Positions 12,601-22,667 are shown, numbered from the stretch's first letter. The stretch: 64,000 bases of DNA from Xiphophorus maculatus (GCF_002775205.1 NC_036460.1:4407902-4471901); one strand, 5' to 3'. A program made the numbers and translations. The notes: generated from the letters alone by a model not told the origin.

Positions 12601-15600
12601 ACATTCTGTCTTTGCTAAAAAAAAAAAAATATCCCGAGGGAGAGGAGAGAAAAAAGGCAGTTTCGGAGCTGATGCGGAAGGCTGAAGCGTACGGAGCCCC
12701 TTAGGGGACATGGGGAATTTTTTTCTTTTGCGTTCCCTCGTAAAACTTTTGCGTTCCAAACAGTTAATAATAATAAACAAGTTTTCACTGAGGCTCTGTA
12801 AGAGCCATATAAATGAAATAAGTAATTATTGATATGACAGGAGCAGCGACTTTGACACTTAGGTGTGTCGACGTGGGAGTGACGTCACCAGGTATGAATG
12901 GGAAGGATACTGGCTTTGTGTGTATGAGGAAGCGGTGAGCGGGGCGGTCAGTCCTTGCAAAGTTTGGAGCCTGATCATCAAAATGGGATTAATCGATAAT
13001 TGTGACAGAACAAAGAAAAGGTTTGGAGTTGATTGATACACGGACAGATGAGATTCCCCGAGTTAATCCAGTGAAGTCCTTTACCATCATTAGTTTGTCG
13101 TGTTTTTAATAATAAAAACTTGTTAATAATAAAAACTGTTTGGTGCAAAACACAGATTGAAAATCGATGTATTTTTTACTGCATGTTTATGTCTGTTAAG
13201 GCTAAGATGGAGCGGCAATGAAAGCAGCTCTTTAAACCATTTTTATTTCTTTCCTACTTACGGAAGGTTTCTGTTTATATCGTAGGTTTGTGGTGCCTTT
13301 CTATCCTAAAGAAAAAGATATAAAACTTCAGATATTTCACAAAAAGATAGGCTACTAACATTTATGGAAAAACCACACATAACCATTAAAGCAGAAAATA
13401 CGGCGCCCACCGTAAGAAAGGCTTACAGTATTCAATTATGCTGCATAACTGACCAGTACGGTATTGCGAGGTAACGCAAAAGTTTTGCGAGGGAACGCAA
13501 AAGAAAAAAAATCCCCATGTCCCCTAGAGGGCTCCGTACCGTAGTACTACGGGACACAGAAGCAGACTGCGCATTTTTTGGTTTGCTTGGTTCGTTCAGT
13601 GCCGGTGGATAATATTTGGATAAGTTTTGATTTTTATCTCCTGAATAAGAGGAGGACAGGTGACTGCATTCTGTTTCTATGTTGCCTTCAGTGCGGGTTG
13701 GGTAAGTTTCGATTTTTATTTCTTAAATACAAAGACCCAAATAGACAGAGGGTATTTTGTTTGAAATTGAGCATCAAAACAAAGAGTAAAATGCGTTTTG
13801 TTACATGCAGAAATAAAATTTTGTGTTCTCTGCAGCAGTTTGTTGATTTCATTAACGCAACATAGTATCAATTTTTGTACATAGCATATACTGTAGGTTT
13901 TATATGACGTCAAAATGGGTTGTGGCTCCAAGTGCTTTCTTTTTATTGGGAGGCGGCCCCAAATGGCTCTTTGAATAGAAAAGGTTGCCGACCCCTGCCC
14001 TAGTCTCTCAAATTGCATCAGATTTTCAGAGATGGAACTCTCTCCCTCTTTCACTAATTGGCAGGATTAATGTTATTAAAATGAATGTTCTACCTAGACT
14101 TCTTTTTTTATTTCAATGTATCCCTCTATTCTTGCCTAGACACTTCTTCAAGTCCCTCGATCAGATGGTTTCTTCATTTTTGTGGAACAATAAGGCCCCC
14201 AGATTGAGGCTTTCTCTATTGCAGCAGTTCACCACGAGTGGTGGTCTTTCCTTACCCAATTTTGCAATGTATTACTGGTCTTCACTGTCGGGTTCTGGGG
14301 GTCTTGGTCCTTTTTTTTTCCTTTTGTTTTTCTTTTCCCCTCTTCCTGGTGTCAGTCTGTAGCATCACTGTGGCCCACTAGATGGAGCCAGAGGCTGTCT
14401 ACCTGGGAGGCGCGCCCAGGGGTTTTACGCACCTGGCGGTCGTTATCTCATCATCCTCTGGAGGTTAAAGAAGCTGACTGCCAGCACTTCGACGCCGGAG
14501 TGTTATACCTACTTGGTACACTGAGCCCCTCGAGGTTAGTCCTCTGAGCTTATTTTCCACTAAGTAACTCTTCGTTGTCCTCTGTGCTCTTCAGGAATCG
14601 TTTTCGCCTCGAGACCATTTGGATTCTCCAGAGTGACTTTCATCCTGGCTTTTTGGTTAAAGCCCTCCTCGTGACGCCGTGGACGTTACCCACTGGTTGC
14701 CCGAGTTCCGTCTTCACCTCTCCCGTCAGATCTCAAGATTCTCAGTTGTCATCGGCTGGCAGTCGGACCTCGCCTCCACCTCCGTCAAGTCATCACTTAC
14801 CTGCCCGCCCTCCACCGCAGCCTCCTTGCTTAGGAACCCGCTCGTTTATGGAAGCTGGATCCGTTGACTTCAGCCTGGAACCCACAGACTATCTCCCTGA
14901 TTGTGATCATTCCTTCCCACTTTTCCGCTGTCTTCCAGACTCCACCCCAGGATCCCCACCACATCACATAACTTTGCCTCAATAAAAATCCTTAACTGAT
15001 TTCTGTTCCCTGTGGTGTTCTGCATGTGGGCAAAAGCTTTAACGCCAACATGACATTCACATATTCATAAATTGATTTATTGGCTAAATTCACCTAATCT
15101 GATCTGGTGTGAACTTGAAATTGAATCGATTTCTACATCTTTTTCACCTGCCTCAATTATCTATTCATCACTACCAATTAAACTATCCTCTGTTATTACA
15201 AATCCTATAGTGCTCTCTACACTTAAGATCTGGTCACAATTTAGGTCCCATTTTAAATTTATATCTCCCTCTATTAAAATGCCGTTATTAAAAAATCCTT
15301 TATTTTCTCCTGCGACCACTAATGTTGGCTACAGAGTTTGGCATGAGAGAGGCATTTGTACAATGAGAGATCTCTACAAAGATGGTCTATTTCTTAGTTT
15401 TTCTGAGTTGTCCTCGAAATTTAACCTACCTACTTCTCATCTGTTTCTCTATTTCCAAATTAGACATTGTGTTTCTTCGTTGTTCCCAAGTTTTCCAACT
15501 CTTCCTGTTGATCCACCATGGGTCGACCTTCTAGTTTTGACACCCAATCTGAAATCACCCCTTTCCAATATATATGGAAAGCTTATGGGAATTGAGCCCG

Positions 15601-18600
15601 ATTCATCGGGTAAAACCAGAACTCTTTGGGAACGTGAATTGGGTGTTGAACTGTCTGATTCATGGTGGGATAAAGTTATTCTCAGTATACGTCAAAGCAC
15701 ACCATGTGCCAGATTACAGCTTGTACAGTTTAAAGTGATAAACAGAGTCCACTTCTCAAAATCCCGTCTATCTACAATTTTTCCTTCGATTTTGGACCAG
15801 TGTGACAGATGCCAGACCTCTCCCTGCAACTTAAGTCATATGTTTTTCTTTTGCCCGAGCTTACAAAAATTTTGGAACTATGTCTTTTCCATACTCTCAG
15901 GGGTTTTTGGAATCCAGATCCGAAGCGATCCACTAATTGCCATTTTTGGAGTTCCAGGGACCTCACTTAATCTGTCGCCCCTGCAGGGGGAGGTCTTGGC
16001 TTTCTGTTCTCTCCTTGCCAGACGCTGCATTTTACTCTGCTGGAAATCTCCTATATCTCCATCTACTTCACAATGGCTTAATACTGTAAGATCATGCTTA
16101 AGGATAGAAAAGATTTTATTAACAGTGAAAGGTAGTTCAGCAAAATTTACTCACAAGTGGGCACCTTTTGTGACATACTTAAAATTTCTGCCTTTATAAT
16201 CTTGATGTGACTGACCCATCATGTCATGGGACTAAAATTTACAGAACAATTGAGTAAAGTGTTGTTGCCTTTTAGGCTCTCAATGCCGCCCAACCCCCTC
16301 ATCCCCCCCTTGTTTATTTATTTTTTTTATTTTTATGTAATTTTACTTATTTGGTCTCGTTTTTGTTATGTCAGTACAGGGATTTATGTTCGTTGTGTGT
16401 TAAAAAAAAAAAAAAATCGGAGAAGTCATGTAAGCTTTGCAAAATGTATGTATGTTCTCCTGATAAACAAATAAACAAAAAAAAAAAGAATCAATCAACC
16501 AATCGATCAGTTTATTTGTAAAGCACATTTCAGCACCAAGGCGGTTCAAAGTGCTTTACGTCATTAAAACACAAAAAGTCCTAAAGACACCACACAGTAA
16601 ACCAGTAAACAGTACATTTTGTCAAAGTGTCGTCGTTACACATCAAAATGTTGTTCAGTGTTTCATTTATTATGTTTCTAAAGCAAATCTGACCAGCTGG
16701 GTTTTTAGTCCAGATTTAAAGGAACTCAGAGTTTCGGTTGTTTTGCAGAGTTAATTGTTGAAACAGCTTTTCAATAATTTAGCTGATGGATGAAAGGTTG
16801 GAGATCGGCCTGTAATTCTGCAGTAATGATTTGTTCAGATCGTTTTATTTTTTTATATCAGTGGTTTGAAAACTGCTGGGGGAAAAAACCTGATGAGAGC
16901 AAAGAGTTTAATATTTGAATCAGATCAGATGAAATGACAGGCAGGACTTTCTGAAGAAAAGTTGTGGGTGTTATTATCTTTGGGCATAGCATCCATATTA
17001 GATTTTGTGTGGCAGTGAATGTTGACCCTCTAATATTTTTAATTTTCTCTGCAGCGTATTTGGCAAATTCATTGCAGGCCGAGTTTGATTGCAGGTCAGG
17101 TGGTTTGTCAGCCTGTCAACTGTGGCAAATAAAGCTCAATCATTGTTCATGTTTTTGTTTATGATTTCTGCAAAGAATGTTTCCTTTGCATGTTTTAGTG
17201 TGGAGTGATAGCTTCACAGTCTTTCTTAATAGATTTCATAATAAACAAAGTTGAGTTTTACTCCATTTACGTTCGGCCCTACGGCTAAATTGTCTTGCAG
17301 ATCTAAATGTTTGAACATTTTTCCATGGAGGTTTGTTCCTACCAGACACGACCTTCACTTTAATTTAGGCAAAGAAATCAATGACTTCTGAAATTTTACG
17401 ATGGAAGTTATCTACCAGCTCATCTACAAGGTTAGATGAGCTGCTCTGATTCTGATTGCTCTGCATTCAGAATCAGAATCTGTTGGATTTGACAACTTTT
17501 TACACAAAAACAATGAATTTAACTTTGGTTGGTTTCAGTAAAGACATAAAATATAAATGAGTAGAAAAGGTGAATAATAAGAAACATTTCAGGTCTTACT
17601 ACAGAGGGTAAATAACATTAAAGTGTGGGCTTTAACTAGGCCATTCCAACATAAAGATGCTTTGATCAGAACCATCCATGATAGCTCTGCCTCTAACAGG
17701 AGGAAGAAACAAGAGAAGATCAAATAAACACGATCAACAGGATCCTGTCAACACATCCTGAATCTGTCTTTGCTTTTTGTAACCCAACATGTAAATGTTG
17801 TTTCTTCCAGCGCTGTCTGATGAACTCAGACTGGTAGCAGGAAGGAGTCGCTGTGGTGGCAGACTGGAGAAGAAGAATCGGGGCGACTGGAGACCAGTGA
17901 TTGATTGGAACTGGGACTTTACATCAGCAGCTGGAGCTTGCAGACAGCTCCACTGTGGATCTGTGGTGTCGTTACAAAGAGATAAGAGCTACAATGTAGA
18001 GATCGTCTGTTCAGGTGATTTCATATCCTGGCCATTGCCTTCCTGTTCTGCTTCCAACTCCACTTTAAAAAAATTCTCACTTCCAGCTCAGTCTGGGCTT
18101 CTTCCACTTCACCTGGATTCACTCTGGTAGATTTTCTACCGGACCAATCAGCGAACAGAAGGAGAAGTTTGAACGATGATTTATTTTTTGTTATTTTAGA
18201 AACATAGTCTCTGTAGTTTTAGCAATGCAGTGGAGGAAGTTCAGTCCATGGTGGCCACACTTCCAAATATTGAATTAACTTTAACGGCTCTTCTCTGTTT
18301 TGTGGTGGACAAATTATTGTAAGGTAATATCTGCTGGTTGTATTGTCTTCATTCTAAATGCTAGTGATTCTCACCAAATGAAGCTGTTTGGGTTGCAAGC
18401 ACAAGGTTGGGAGATGTTTTCCTGCAGCTGCATGAGAACCAGAGCGTCTCTCCCTCAGCCTTGGTATAAAACTCCTGCTGTCTCTGCCTGAAAGAGTTTT
18501 CAATCAGAAATGTTTCACTATTGATCCTCTTATATGTTCTCTGTATTGTGCACAATATGCTAGTAAACCTGATTGAGTGATTCCATCTAACAGTGCTTGG

Positions 18601-21600
18601 TAATTGATTTTTTCTACATGTTTACAGCCCAGGAAACTTCCAGTAAACTTCTTAGTGTGGATCTGGTGCATTGCATGTCATGGACAAACGTTAGCAACTG
18701 GGTGAAATTTAAAAGCTCAACACAGTCCAGACTCTCTGGATGAATCAAAGTGTAGTTACAGAGTGGCTGGTTTTTACCAGGTTAGTGATTTAATGAAGTT
18801 TGATTAGATTAAAGGGGAACCAGTGGAGCAGATTCAGGGTTATAAAAACCTCAATGTCATTGAGAAGAAGCTGATCAAATATTGAACTTCCTCCACAAAT
18901 TAAGTTTAAAGTGTAAAAAGATGATAGTTTTCTATTATTCTGTGATTAAATCTGTTCTCACATTTGCTTTGCAGAAGACAAGGATGAAATATTAATAATT
19001 GATAATTCATAGGTTCTTTGTGATGTTGTAGTGTAATTTTCTCTGTTTGTCTTAAGTTTTTTTCCCACCCATCTCCAGGGCCGGCCTGCAGTATAAGCAG
19101 ATGCTAAAAGTGCAAAGAATATTAAACAGTAGATTTAAAAATAACAAAACTCTGCCCAGCTCCCCTCTCCACCCGTTCTCCACTAGTTGGTTGGTTCCTC
19201 CACCCAGAGTCTGCTCTGTATTGGAGCTTTGCTGAACAAACTGGAACCAAATTCTGTGAAAATGTTGAAGAAACTTTTTTCTTTCTGCATCCACAGACTC
19301 AGTCAGGCTGGTTCAAGGGACCAACCGGTGCTCAGGCAGACTGGAGGTGAAGACCAACCAGTCGTGGTCCTCAGTGTGTGAAAAAGACTTTGACCTGCAG
19401 GATGCAGAGGTGGTCTGCAGGGAGATTAGCTGTGGGCCTCATTCAGTCCACCAGGGGGCGCTCTATGGAGAAGCAGAGGCTCCAGTGGGGAGCAGAGAGT
19501 TCCTGTGTGAAGGCAGTGAGTCTGCTCTGCTGAACTGCAGCAGCAGGAAGAGTTCAGGTAGAAACAGCTGCTCACCTGGTCAAGCTGTTGGACTCACCTG
19601 TTCAGGTAGAGGAGGATCTGCAGACCTGCTGCTGTTCACTGCTTCACTTCCTTCATTAATGAACTCTCTGTCTCTGCTCAGATCAAGACAACATCAGGTT
19701 GGTGGGAGAGGCCAGCCGATGTGCCGGGAGACTGGAGATGTTACATCAAGAAGAGTGGAGACCAGTGAATGTTTGGCTTCATTACTGGACCATGAACTTA
19801 GCTGCTGCAGTTTGTGCTGAACTGGACTGTGGTTCTGCTGTTTCAGCAAGAAATTCAGAGGAAACTTCAAAGAGACCAGTTTGGGGGATCAGTTCTGGCT
19901 GTTTCCAGTCAGGATCTGCATTAAAGAACTGTTTACCTCATGGTGTAAGCAGTGATCAGAGCCATGAGATCATCTGCTCAGGTAACTCTGAACTCTCATA
20001 TTTATTTCTTTTAAAATGTTTCTTCCATCAGGTTCCAGATGTCTGCAGAGAAACCGTCACCTTTAACTAAGAACCTGAAACCTTGAGGAGAGAGAAACTA
20101 AAATAATTTAAATATCCAGATAAAGTTTTCAGTTTAGCCACATAGATGAACAAAAACTCATCATTTTAATAACTTTTAATCTCTGCTGCTTTGAAGTCGA
20201 TGCATCAAAATCCCAGGAGGAGTTCAAGGAAATCAGACATTTTCAAAACCTGAAAATTAACAGAAAATGGCTTTTGATCCAAAATGGTGGACTTCCTGTT
20301 TTTAGTGAAAATAGCAGGAAAACCTTTTGTTTGTTATGGTTGTTGGCCTGGCTGATCTAGGGGGCGCTGTTCAGCCAATTTTTCACATTTATTTTTAAAT
20401 CCAATTTAATAATAATTTCACAGAGTATAAAATTTGTTTGACATTTAGTGAGTTTATTAACATGTTTATGTCCCAAAAATCTGATAAATTCAGCAGAAAT
20501 AAAAATGAATGATAAAATTCCAGGTACAGTCGGTTTCACTTCACCTTTGATGCTCTGAGTTTTTCTAGTTTGGTTTTCTTGGCCTTTATTTTTATCAAAC
20601 TCAGAGATGTTTCCATGTGTATCTATAAAATAAAGTTCTGAAATATTTTAAACCTTTTTTCTTTCTGCATCCACAGACTCAGTCAGGCTGGTTCAAGGGA
20701 CCAACCGGTGCTCAGGCAGACTGGAGGTGAAGACCAACCAGTCGTGGTCCTCAGTGTGTGAAAAAGACTTTGACCTGCAGGATGCAGAGGTGGTCTGCAG
20801 GGAGATTGGCTGTGGGCCTCCTTCAGTCCACCAGGGGGCGCTCTATGGAGAAGCAGAGGCTCCAGTGGGGAGCAGAGAGTTCCTGTGTGAAGGCAGTGAG
20901 TCTGCTCTGCTGAACTGCAGCAGCAGGAAGAGTTCAGGTAGAAACAGCTGCTCACCTGGTCAAGCTGTTGGACTCACCTGTTCAGGTAGAGGAGGATCTG
21001 CAGACCTGCTGCTGTTCACTGCTTCACTTCCTTCATTAATGAACTCTCTGTCTCTGCTCAGATCAAGACAACTTCAGGTTGGTGGGAGAGGCCAGCCGAT
21101 GTGCCGGGAGACTGGAGATGTTACAACAAGAAGAGTGGAGACCAGTGGATGTTTGGGAAGGTTACTGGGACATGAACTCAGCTGCTCCAGTTTGTGCTGG
21201 ACTGGACTGTGGTTCTGCTGTTTCAGCAAGAAAGTCAAAGGAATCTTCAAAGAGACCAGTTTGGAGGATCATTTCTGACTGTTTCTGGTCAGGATCTGCA
21301 TTAAAGAACTGTTTACCTTCTGATGATGGAAACAGTGATCAGAGCCATGAGATCATCTGCTCAGGTAACTCTGAACTCTCATATTTATTTCTTTTAAAAT
21401 GTTTCTTCCATCAGGTTCCAGATGTCTGCAGAGAAACCGTCACCTTTAACTAAGAACCTGAAACCTTGAGGAGAGAGAAACTAAAACTGGTTTAAATATT
21501 ACTGACAGACTATAGATCTATCATAAAGGTGCTAGTAATCATGTTTAAACATGCTAGTAACCATGGCAACCAGTCTGTGATCAGCTCCTGTCTCTTTCTC

Positions 21601-22455
21601 ATTCATGCCATCTTGTTTTCCACCTCAGATTAGATCCAGTTGTCTCTGTGTTTCCTCTGCGTTTCCAGGTCTGCTGGTTGAGCCGCTCATCTTCCTCTCT
21701 TCCTCCACTGACGGGGTCTCCACAGGCAGAAAGCAGGGGTCTGAGCTCCTCATTGGCTCACATTTCAGCATCATCTGCTCCATCAGACCTCAGTATGAAG
21801 GCGGCTCCTTCCAGCTCATCTTCAGCACCTCTAACTACACTCAGAACCAGACCCTGCCAGCTGTTAATCACTCCGCCCTCTTCCTGTTCTCTGCTGCTGG
21901 CCACGCCCACCAAGGAACCTACCGCTGCGTTTACCACGTCTACGTTTTCTCCTATAACTTCTCCTCTATCAGCCAGCCTCTCAACCTCACTGTCTCAGGT
22001 AAACTCATGGAGTCCATCAGGAAAAGTTCTGCTTCAGGTGAACCAGCAGCTGTCTGCCTCATTCATGAGGTCAGAGAGGAGGATTGATGATATTAATGTT
22101 CATGATCAGATCTACAGGCAGCATGAAAACAAGGGTCTATATGATTATTTTCTAGCTGGACTCATCTGATGAAAGCTGATCCTGAATCTGTTTCATTCAG
22201 TTTCAGCCTCTCCCACTGCTTTGATCATCAGACTGGTTGTCGTCCTGCTGGGTATGCTGGGATCAGTCCTGCTCCTCTACTTTAAGGTACTGCATGTATC
22301 ATGCATGATGTGTTCAGTTGGGAAAGTTCTTGCATTGAAGCTGAACCATCCTCTGTTTCCAGGCCAGGAGAAACCAGAAGTCTGGACCAGAAAACAACCA
22401 TCATGATGAAGGATCCAGAGCTGAAGGCAGCTTAGAGGAGGAGACTGCAGTCTGA
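6618..22455 (+). CDS. SRCR/Ig transmembrane receptor gene 1 (nine exons)
   Basis: Exons: 6618-6663, 17811-18014, 19297-19605, 19682-19981, 20677-20985, 21062-21364, 21669-21998, 22201-22286, 22363-22455. All junctions are GT-AG. Junctions 1 to 7 are phase 1 and the last is phase 0. The joined frame is open, about 659 residues. Domain order: signal peptide; shortened SRCR; two pairs of SRCR domains (eight-Cys then six-Cys); an Ig-like domain; a transmembrane helix; a 30-residue tail. Scavenger receptor cysteine-rich proteins of this kind (CD163/WC1/CD5 relatives) bind microbial or self ligands at the leukocyte surface; that role is inferred. A 9.2 kb L1 enlarges intron 1 to 11 kb. No disruption is seen, so it is probably functional. 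It belongs to no named orthologue I can specify. Confidence 0.8.
6870..6953 (+). mobile_element. L2 3'-end fragment, plus strand
   Basis: AAGCACTTTGAACTGCCTTG, then AAATGTGCTATAAAATAAA and (TGAT)n, is the 3' tail of an L2 LINE. It is shared by all blocks (about 30760-30830, 58178-58240). Only the tail is present. Confidence 0.65.
6970..7231 (-). pseudogene. Tc1/mariner-like transposase relic
   Basis: On the minus strand a frame contains [15 protein letters not shown], close to the Tc1/mariner signature around the third catalytic acidic residue (SPDLNPIENLW in the family). Only this C-terminal segment is recognisable and no inverted repeats are visible. It occurs in all three blocks (30853-31120, 58260-58525), so it predates the duplications. 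Confidence 0.6.
7408..8328 (+). CDS. L1-A ORF1 protein, intact
   Basis: This is an open frame of 306 residues. The N-terminus is basic and low in complexity. A coiled coil spans roughly residues 45-150 (heptad-like stretches such as LRKTVDSLTKTVAQLENK). An RRM-like core starts at SRSQNIRIIGVPED and a C-terminal basic domain includes DRAHRIPIPKPK. That order is typical of L1 ORF1p, the trimeric RNA chaperone that coats L1 RNA. The first in-frame ATG at 7408 follows ACTAAA and is taken as start. No stop or frameshift is seen. Confidence 0.85.
   Translation: MPPKPVKGGNSIQSHLRPAPRGESSACAESTLVSEAAARAAAISDASSLKQQLLAALRDDFTAILKAEFHSVLGESLSSIKSELLSFKKELSSGLTVVQESFTGLNVTVAEMEKSLSTCTDDIVGLRKTVDSLTKTVAQLENKCDDLESRSRSQNIRIIGVPEDDPLSASTAAVSQLLKEAFGFAEEPLLDRAHRIPIPKPKAGERPRPIVAKLHYYSDCVKILSKARELQRIKMNGTTIFVFPDYTVRTARARAAFTDCRRRLRGIEGVRFGLLHPARLQITHGGTTRVFTSPEEAHIYIESITK
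12428..12685 (+). pseudogene. BED-type zinc finger of hAT transposase, truncated
   Basis: From the ATG at 12428 the product starts MNKSKKRKHSEDG and contains CLICGDRL...NVERHFKSKH, a C-X2-C...H-X4-H finger as in hAT transposases and domesticated ZBED/GTF2IRD2-like proteins. A run of 13 A bases (about 12618-12630) shifts the frame just after the finger; the shifted frame reads on into the TIR element. The RNase H-like catalytic domain is missing. This is a relic of transposase N-terminal DNA-binding sequence. Confidence 0.7.
12693..13535. mobile_element. Nested TIR element with ~65-bp inverted ends
   Basis: The left end GGAGCCCCTTAGGGGACATG and the right end (reverse complement GGAGCCCTCTAGGGGACATG) match for about 65 bases, through TTTTGCGTTCCCTCG. 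GTAC adjoins both ends and is either a 4-bp target duplication or part of the TIR. There is no transposase, so it is a non-autonomous element. I cannot assign the superfamily. Confidence 0.75.
14286..15055 (+). mobile_element. Solo LTR in L1-A ORF2
   Basis: The insert begins TGTCGGG and ends CATGACA, with a TTCAC duplication on both sides (14281-14285, 15056-15060). A polyadenylation signal AATAAA lies at 14981 near the 3' end, which sets the LTR orientation as plus. The 770-bp size and 5-bp duplication fit a solo LTR of an endogenous retrovirus or Gypsy-type element. The open frame at 14575-14985 within it has no recognisable motif. Confidence 0.85.
16501..17460 (-). mobile_element. Old L2 relic, reverse strand
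   Basis: The left part CAGTTTATTTGTAAAGCACA (then TTTCAGCACCAAGG) is an L2 3' end. Further right, pieces match the L2 RT region (GATCGGCCTGTAATTCTGCA, AACTGCTGGGGGAAAA). It has internal deletions and no long frame. All blocks carry it, so it is older than the duplications. A hairpin-like inverted repeat (GATTCTGA / TCAGAATC) follows near 17445-17480. Confidence 0.75.
17461..17810. other. Intron 1 remainder
   Basis: Non-coding and shared across blocks; it ends in the pyrimidine-rich acceptor TTGTTTCTTCCAG. Nothing else is recognised. Confidence 0.6.
17811..18014 (+). CDS. Gene 1 exon 2: shortened SRCR domain
   Basis: The 68 codons start [20 protein letters not shown] and end NVEIVCSG at a TTCAG/GTGATT donor, phase 1 at both sides. 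It begins like an SRCR domain (RLV...[16 protein letters not shown]). Only about 17 residues then separate C4 from the last cysteine, where 45 or so are usual. Cysteines C2, C5, C6 and C7 of the group B set are missing, leaving C1, C3, C4 and C8. Read-through past the donor gives [14 protein letters not shown], which faintly resembles the lost C5-C6 segment, so an older longer exon may have decayed. Confidence 0.75.
18015..19296. other. Intron 2 of gene 1
   Basis: The intron is almost identical in all three blocks. It contains a CAGGGCCGGCCTGCAG stretch near 19077 that resembles a hAT end, without a matching partner that I can see. No exon with SRCR or Ig similarity is found in it. Confidence 0.6.
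19297..19981 (+). CDS. Gene 1 exons 3-4: first SRCR pair
   Basis: Exon 19297-19605 (103 codons) is a full group B SRCR domain: [62 protein letters not shown], eight cysteines. Exon 19682-19981 (100 codons) is a second SRCR domain: [44 protein letters not shown], with six cysteines. It lacks C2 and C7, a bonded pair in group B domains. Its variable residues are NVWLHYW, GISSGCFQ and LPHGVSSDQ. The 76-base intron between the two exons is nearly invariant across copies. The first domain holds N-glycosylation sequons NQS and NCS. Confidence 0.85.
19982..20676. other. Intron between SRCR pairs, with repeat remnant and L1-B empty site
   Basis: 20195-20370 (CAGGAGGAGTTCAAGGAAAT ... AAAATGGTGGACTTCCTG ... 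GGGGGCGCTG) is a decayed relative of the repeat at 42585-44395. AAAATTCCAGGTAC at 20514-20527 is the single, uninterrupted copy of the 14-bp site into which L1-B is inserted in blocks 2 and 3. Confidence 0.75.
20677..21364 (+). CDS. Gene 1 exons 5-6: second SRCR pair
   Basis: Exon 20677-20985 is the eight-Cys domain, differing from the first pair only at REIGCGPPS versus REISCGPHS. Exon 21062-21364 (101 codons) is the six-Cys domain, again without C2 and C7. Its variable sites read DVWEGYW, RIISDCFW and LPSDDGNSDQ. The pair lies 1,380 bases after the first pair, so it arose by duplication of a two-exon unit. The domain start DQDNFRLV matches gene 3's first pair better than gene 1's own first pair. 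Confidence 0.85.
21669..21998 (+). CDS. Gene 1 exon 7: Ig-like domain
   Basis: The 110 codons form one Ig-like domain: [19 protein letters not shown] (first Cys), FQLIFSTSN, then [17 protein letters not shown] (YxC motif of the F strand) and LNLTVSG at the end. There are five potential N-glycosylation sites (NYT, NQT, NHS, NFS, NLT). The acceptor is TGCGTTTCCAG at 21668 and phase 1 is kept at both ends. Ig plus SRCR on one receptor is an uncommon combination in mammals; in fish SRCR families it seems to occur, but I recall that only loosely. Confidence 0.8.
22201..22455 (+). CDS. Gene 1 exons 8-9: transmembrane segment and tail
   Basis: Exon 22201-22286 encodes SASPTALII, an Arg, then LVVVLLGMLGSVLLLYFK, a transmembrane helix with a basic residue near its outer end. 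An alternative acceptor six bases downstream (22207) also keeps the frame. Exon 22363-22455 encodes a 30-residue tail starting ARRNQKSG and ending EEETAV before TGA. The tail has no tyrosine, so no ITAM or ITIM. The end ETAV fits a class I PDZ-binding motif. The basic membrane residue could pair with an ITAM adaptor; this is inference. Confidence 0.78.
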
Positions 22456-22667
22456 AGGAACCAGGAGAAAATGATCTTCATTTCACATCCGCAGGAAGGA
22501 GCAGAGACATGTTTCAGACTCCTGGAAATCTATCCGTCTATGTATCTATGATAAAATGTCTCTGTGCTCCTGCAGCAGGAAGGAAGTTCAACATTCAGAA
22601 ATTTGTATCTGGACTAAACCTACTGAAGTTAAACTTATTTAAGAAGGGAAAACAAAACAAAACATTC

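Larger units (their letters stand above)
12094..13997. mobile_element. hAT element inserted in L1-A ORF2
   Basis: The inverted ends are CAGGGGTTGGCAACC and GGTTGCCGACCCCTG. The flanks are CCCTAGCC (12086-12093) and CCCTAGTC (13998-14005), an 8-bp target duplication with one mismatch, as expected for hAT. It carries the start of a BED-finger transposase gene on the plus strand but not the catalytic part, so it is non-autonomous. A second TIR element (12693-13535) is nested within. Confidence 0.9.
9724..16199 (+). pseudogene. L1-A ORF2 (endonuclease-RT), interrupted
   Basis: The reading frame is 9724-12093, 14006-14285 and 15061-16199; after the two inserts and one copy of each target duplication are discounted, the pieces stay in one frame (about 1,262 codons). 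The APE endonuclease has SWNVKGLN, LQETH, VNIYAP, GDLNCV and SDHSPL. The RT has SLDAEKAFDRV, RQGCPLSPLLF and YADDLLLYV. A C-terminal Cys-rich knuckle begins CDRCQTSPCNLSH. The only point lesion I see is a TGA at 10813-10815 between endonuclease and RT, of the kind a CGA-to-TGA transition gives. The enzyme would nick DNA and prime reverse transcription, but the inserts and the stop prevent that now. Confidence 0.85.
7246..16486 (+). mobile_element. L1-type LINE A, near full-length, in intron 1
   Basis: A 14-bp target duplication AGAATCAATCAACC flanks it (7232-7245 and 16487-16500), and it ends in an A-rich tail. Blocks 2 and 3 have the uninterrupted site (about 31113 and 58521), so it arrived after duplication. 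It has a 5' leader, ORF1 (7408-8328), a long 1.4 kb inter-ORF spacer and ORF2 (9724-16199). ORF2 is interrupted by a hAT (12094-13997) and a solo LTR (14286-15055). Without the inserts it would be about 6.6 kb. Confidence 0.92.

Noticed and set aside
12493-12780. Minus-strand 95-codon frame in the hAT
   Set aside because: Antisense shadow of the BED-finger frame with low-complexity Phe/Lys composition.
14575-14985. 136-codon open frame with Pro/Ser-rich sequence
   Set aside because: It lies wholly inside a solo LTR and has no known motif.
18015-18130. Extension of gene 1 exon 2 beyond the GT donor
   Set aside because: The three copies diverge in frame after an A-run of variable length, and all other SRCR exons end at the same TCAG/GT position; kept only as an alternative.
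20683-20955. 90-codon minus-strand frame opposite each eight-Cys exon
   Set aside because: It recurs opposite every copy simply because the sense exon is conserved; its composition shows no domain.
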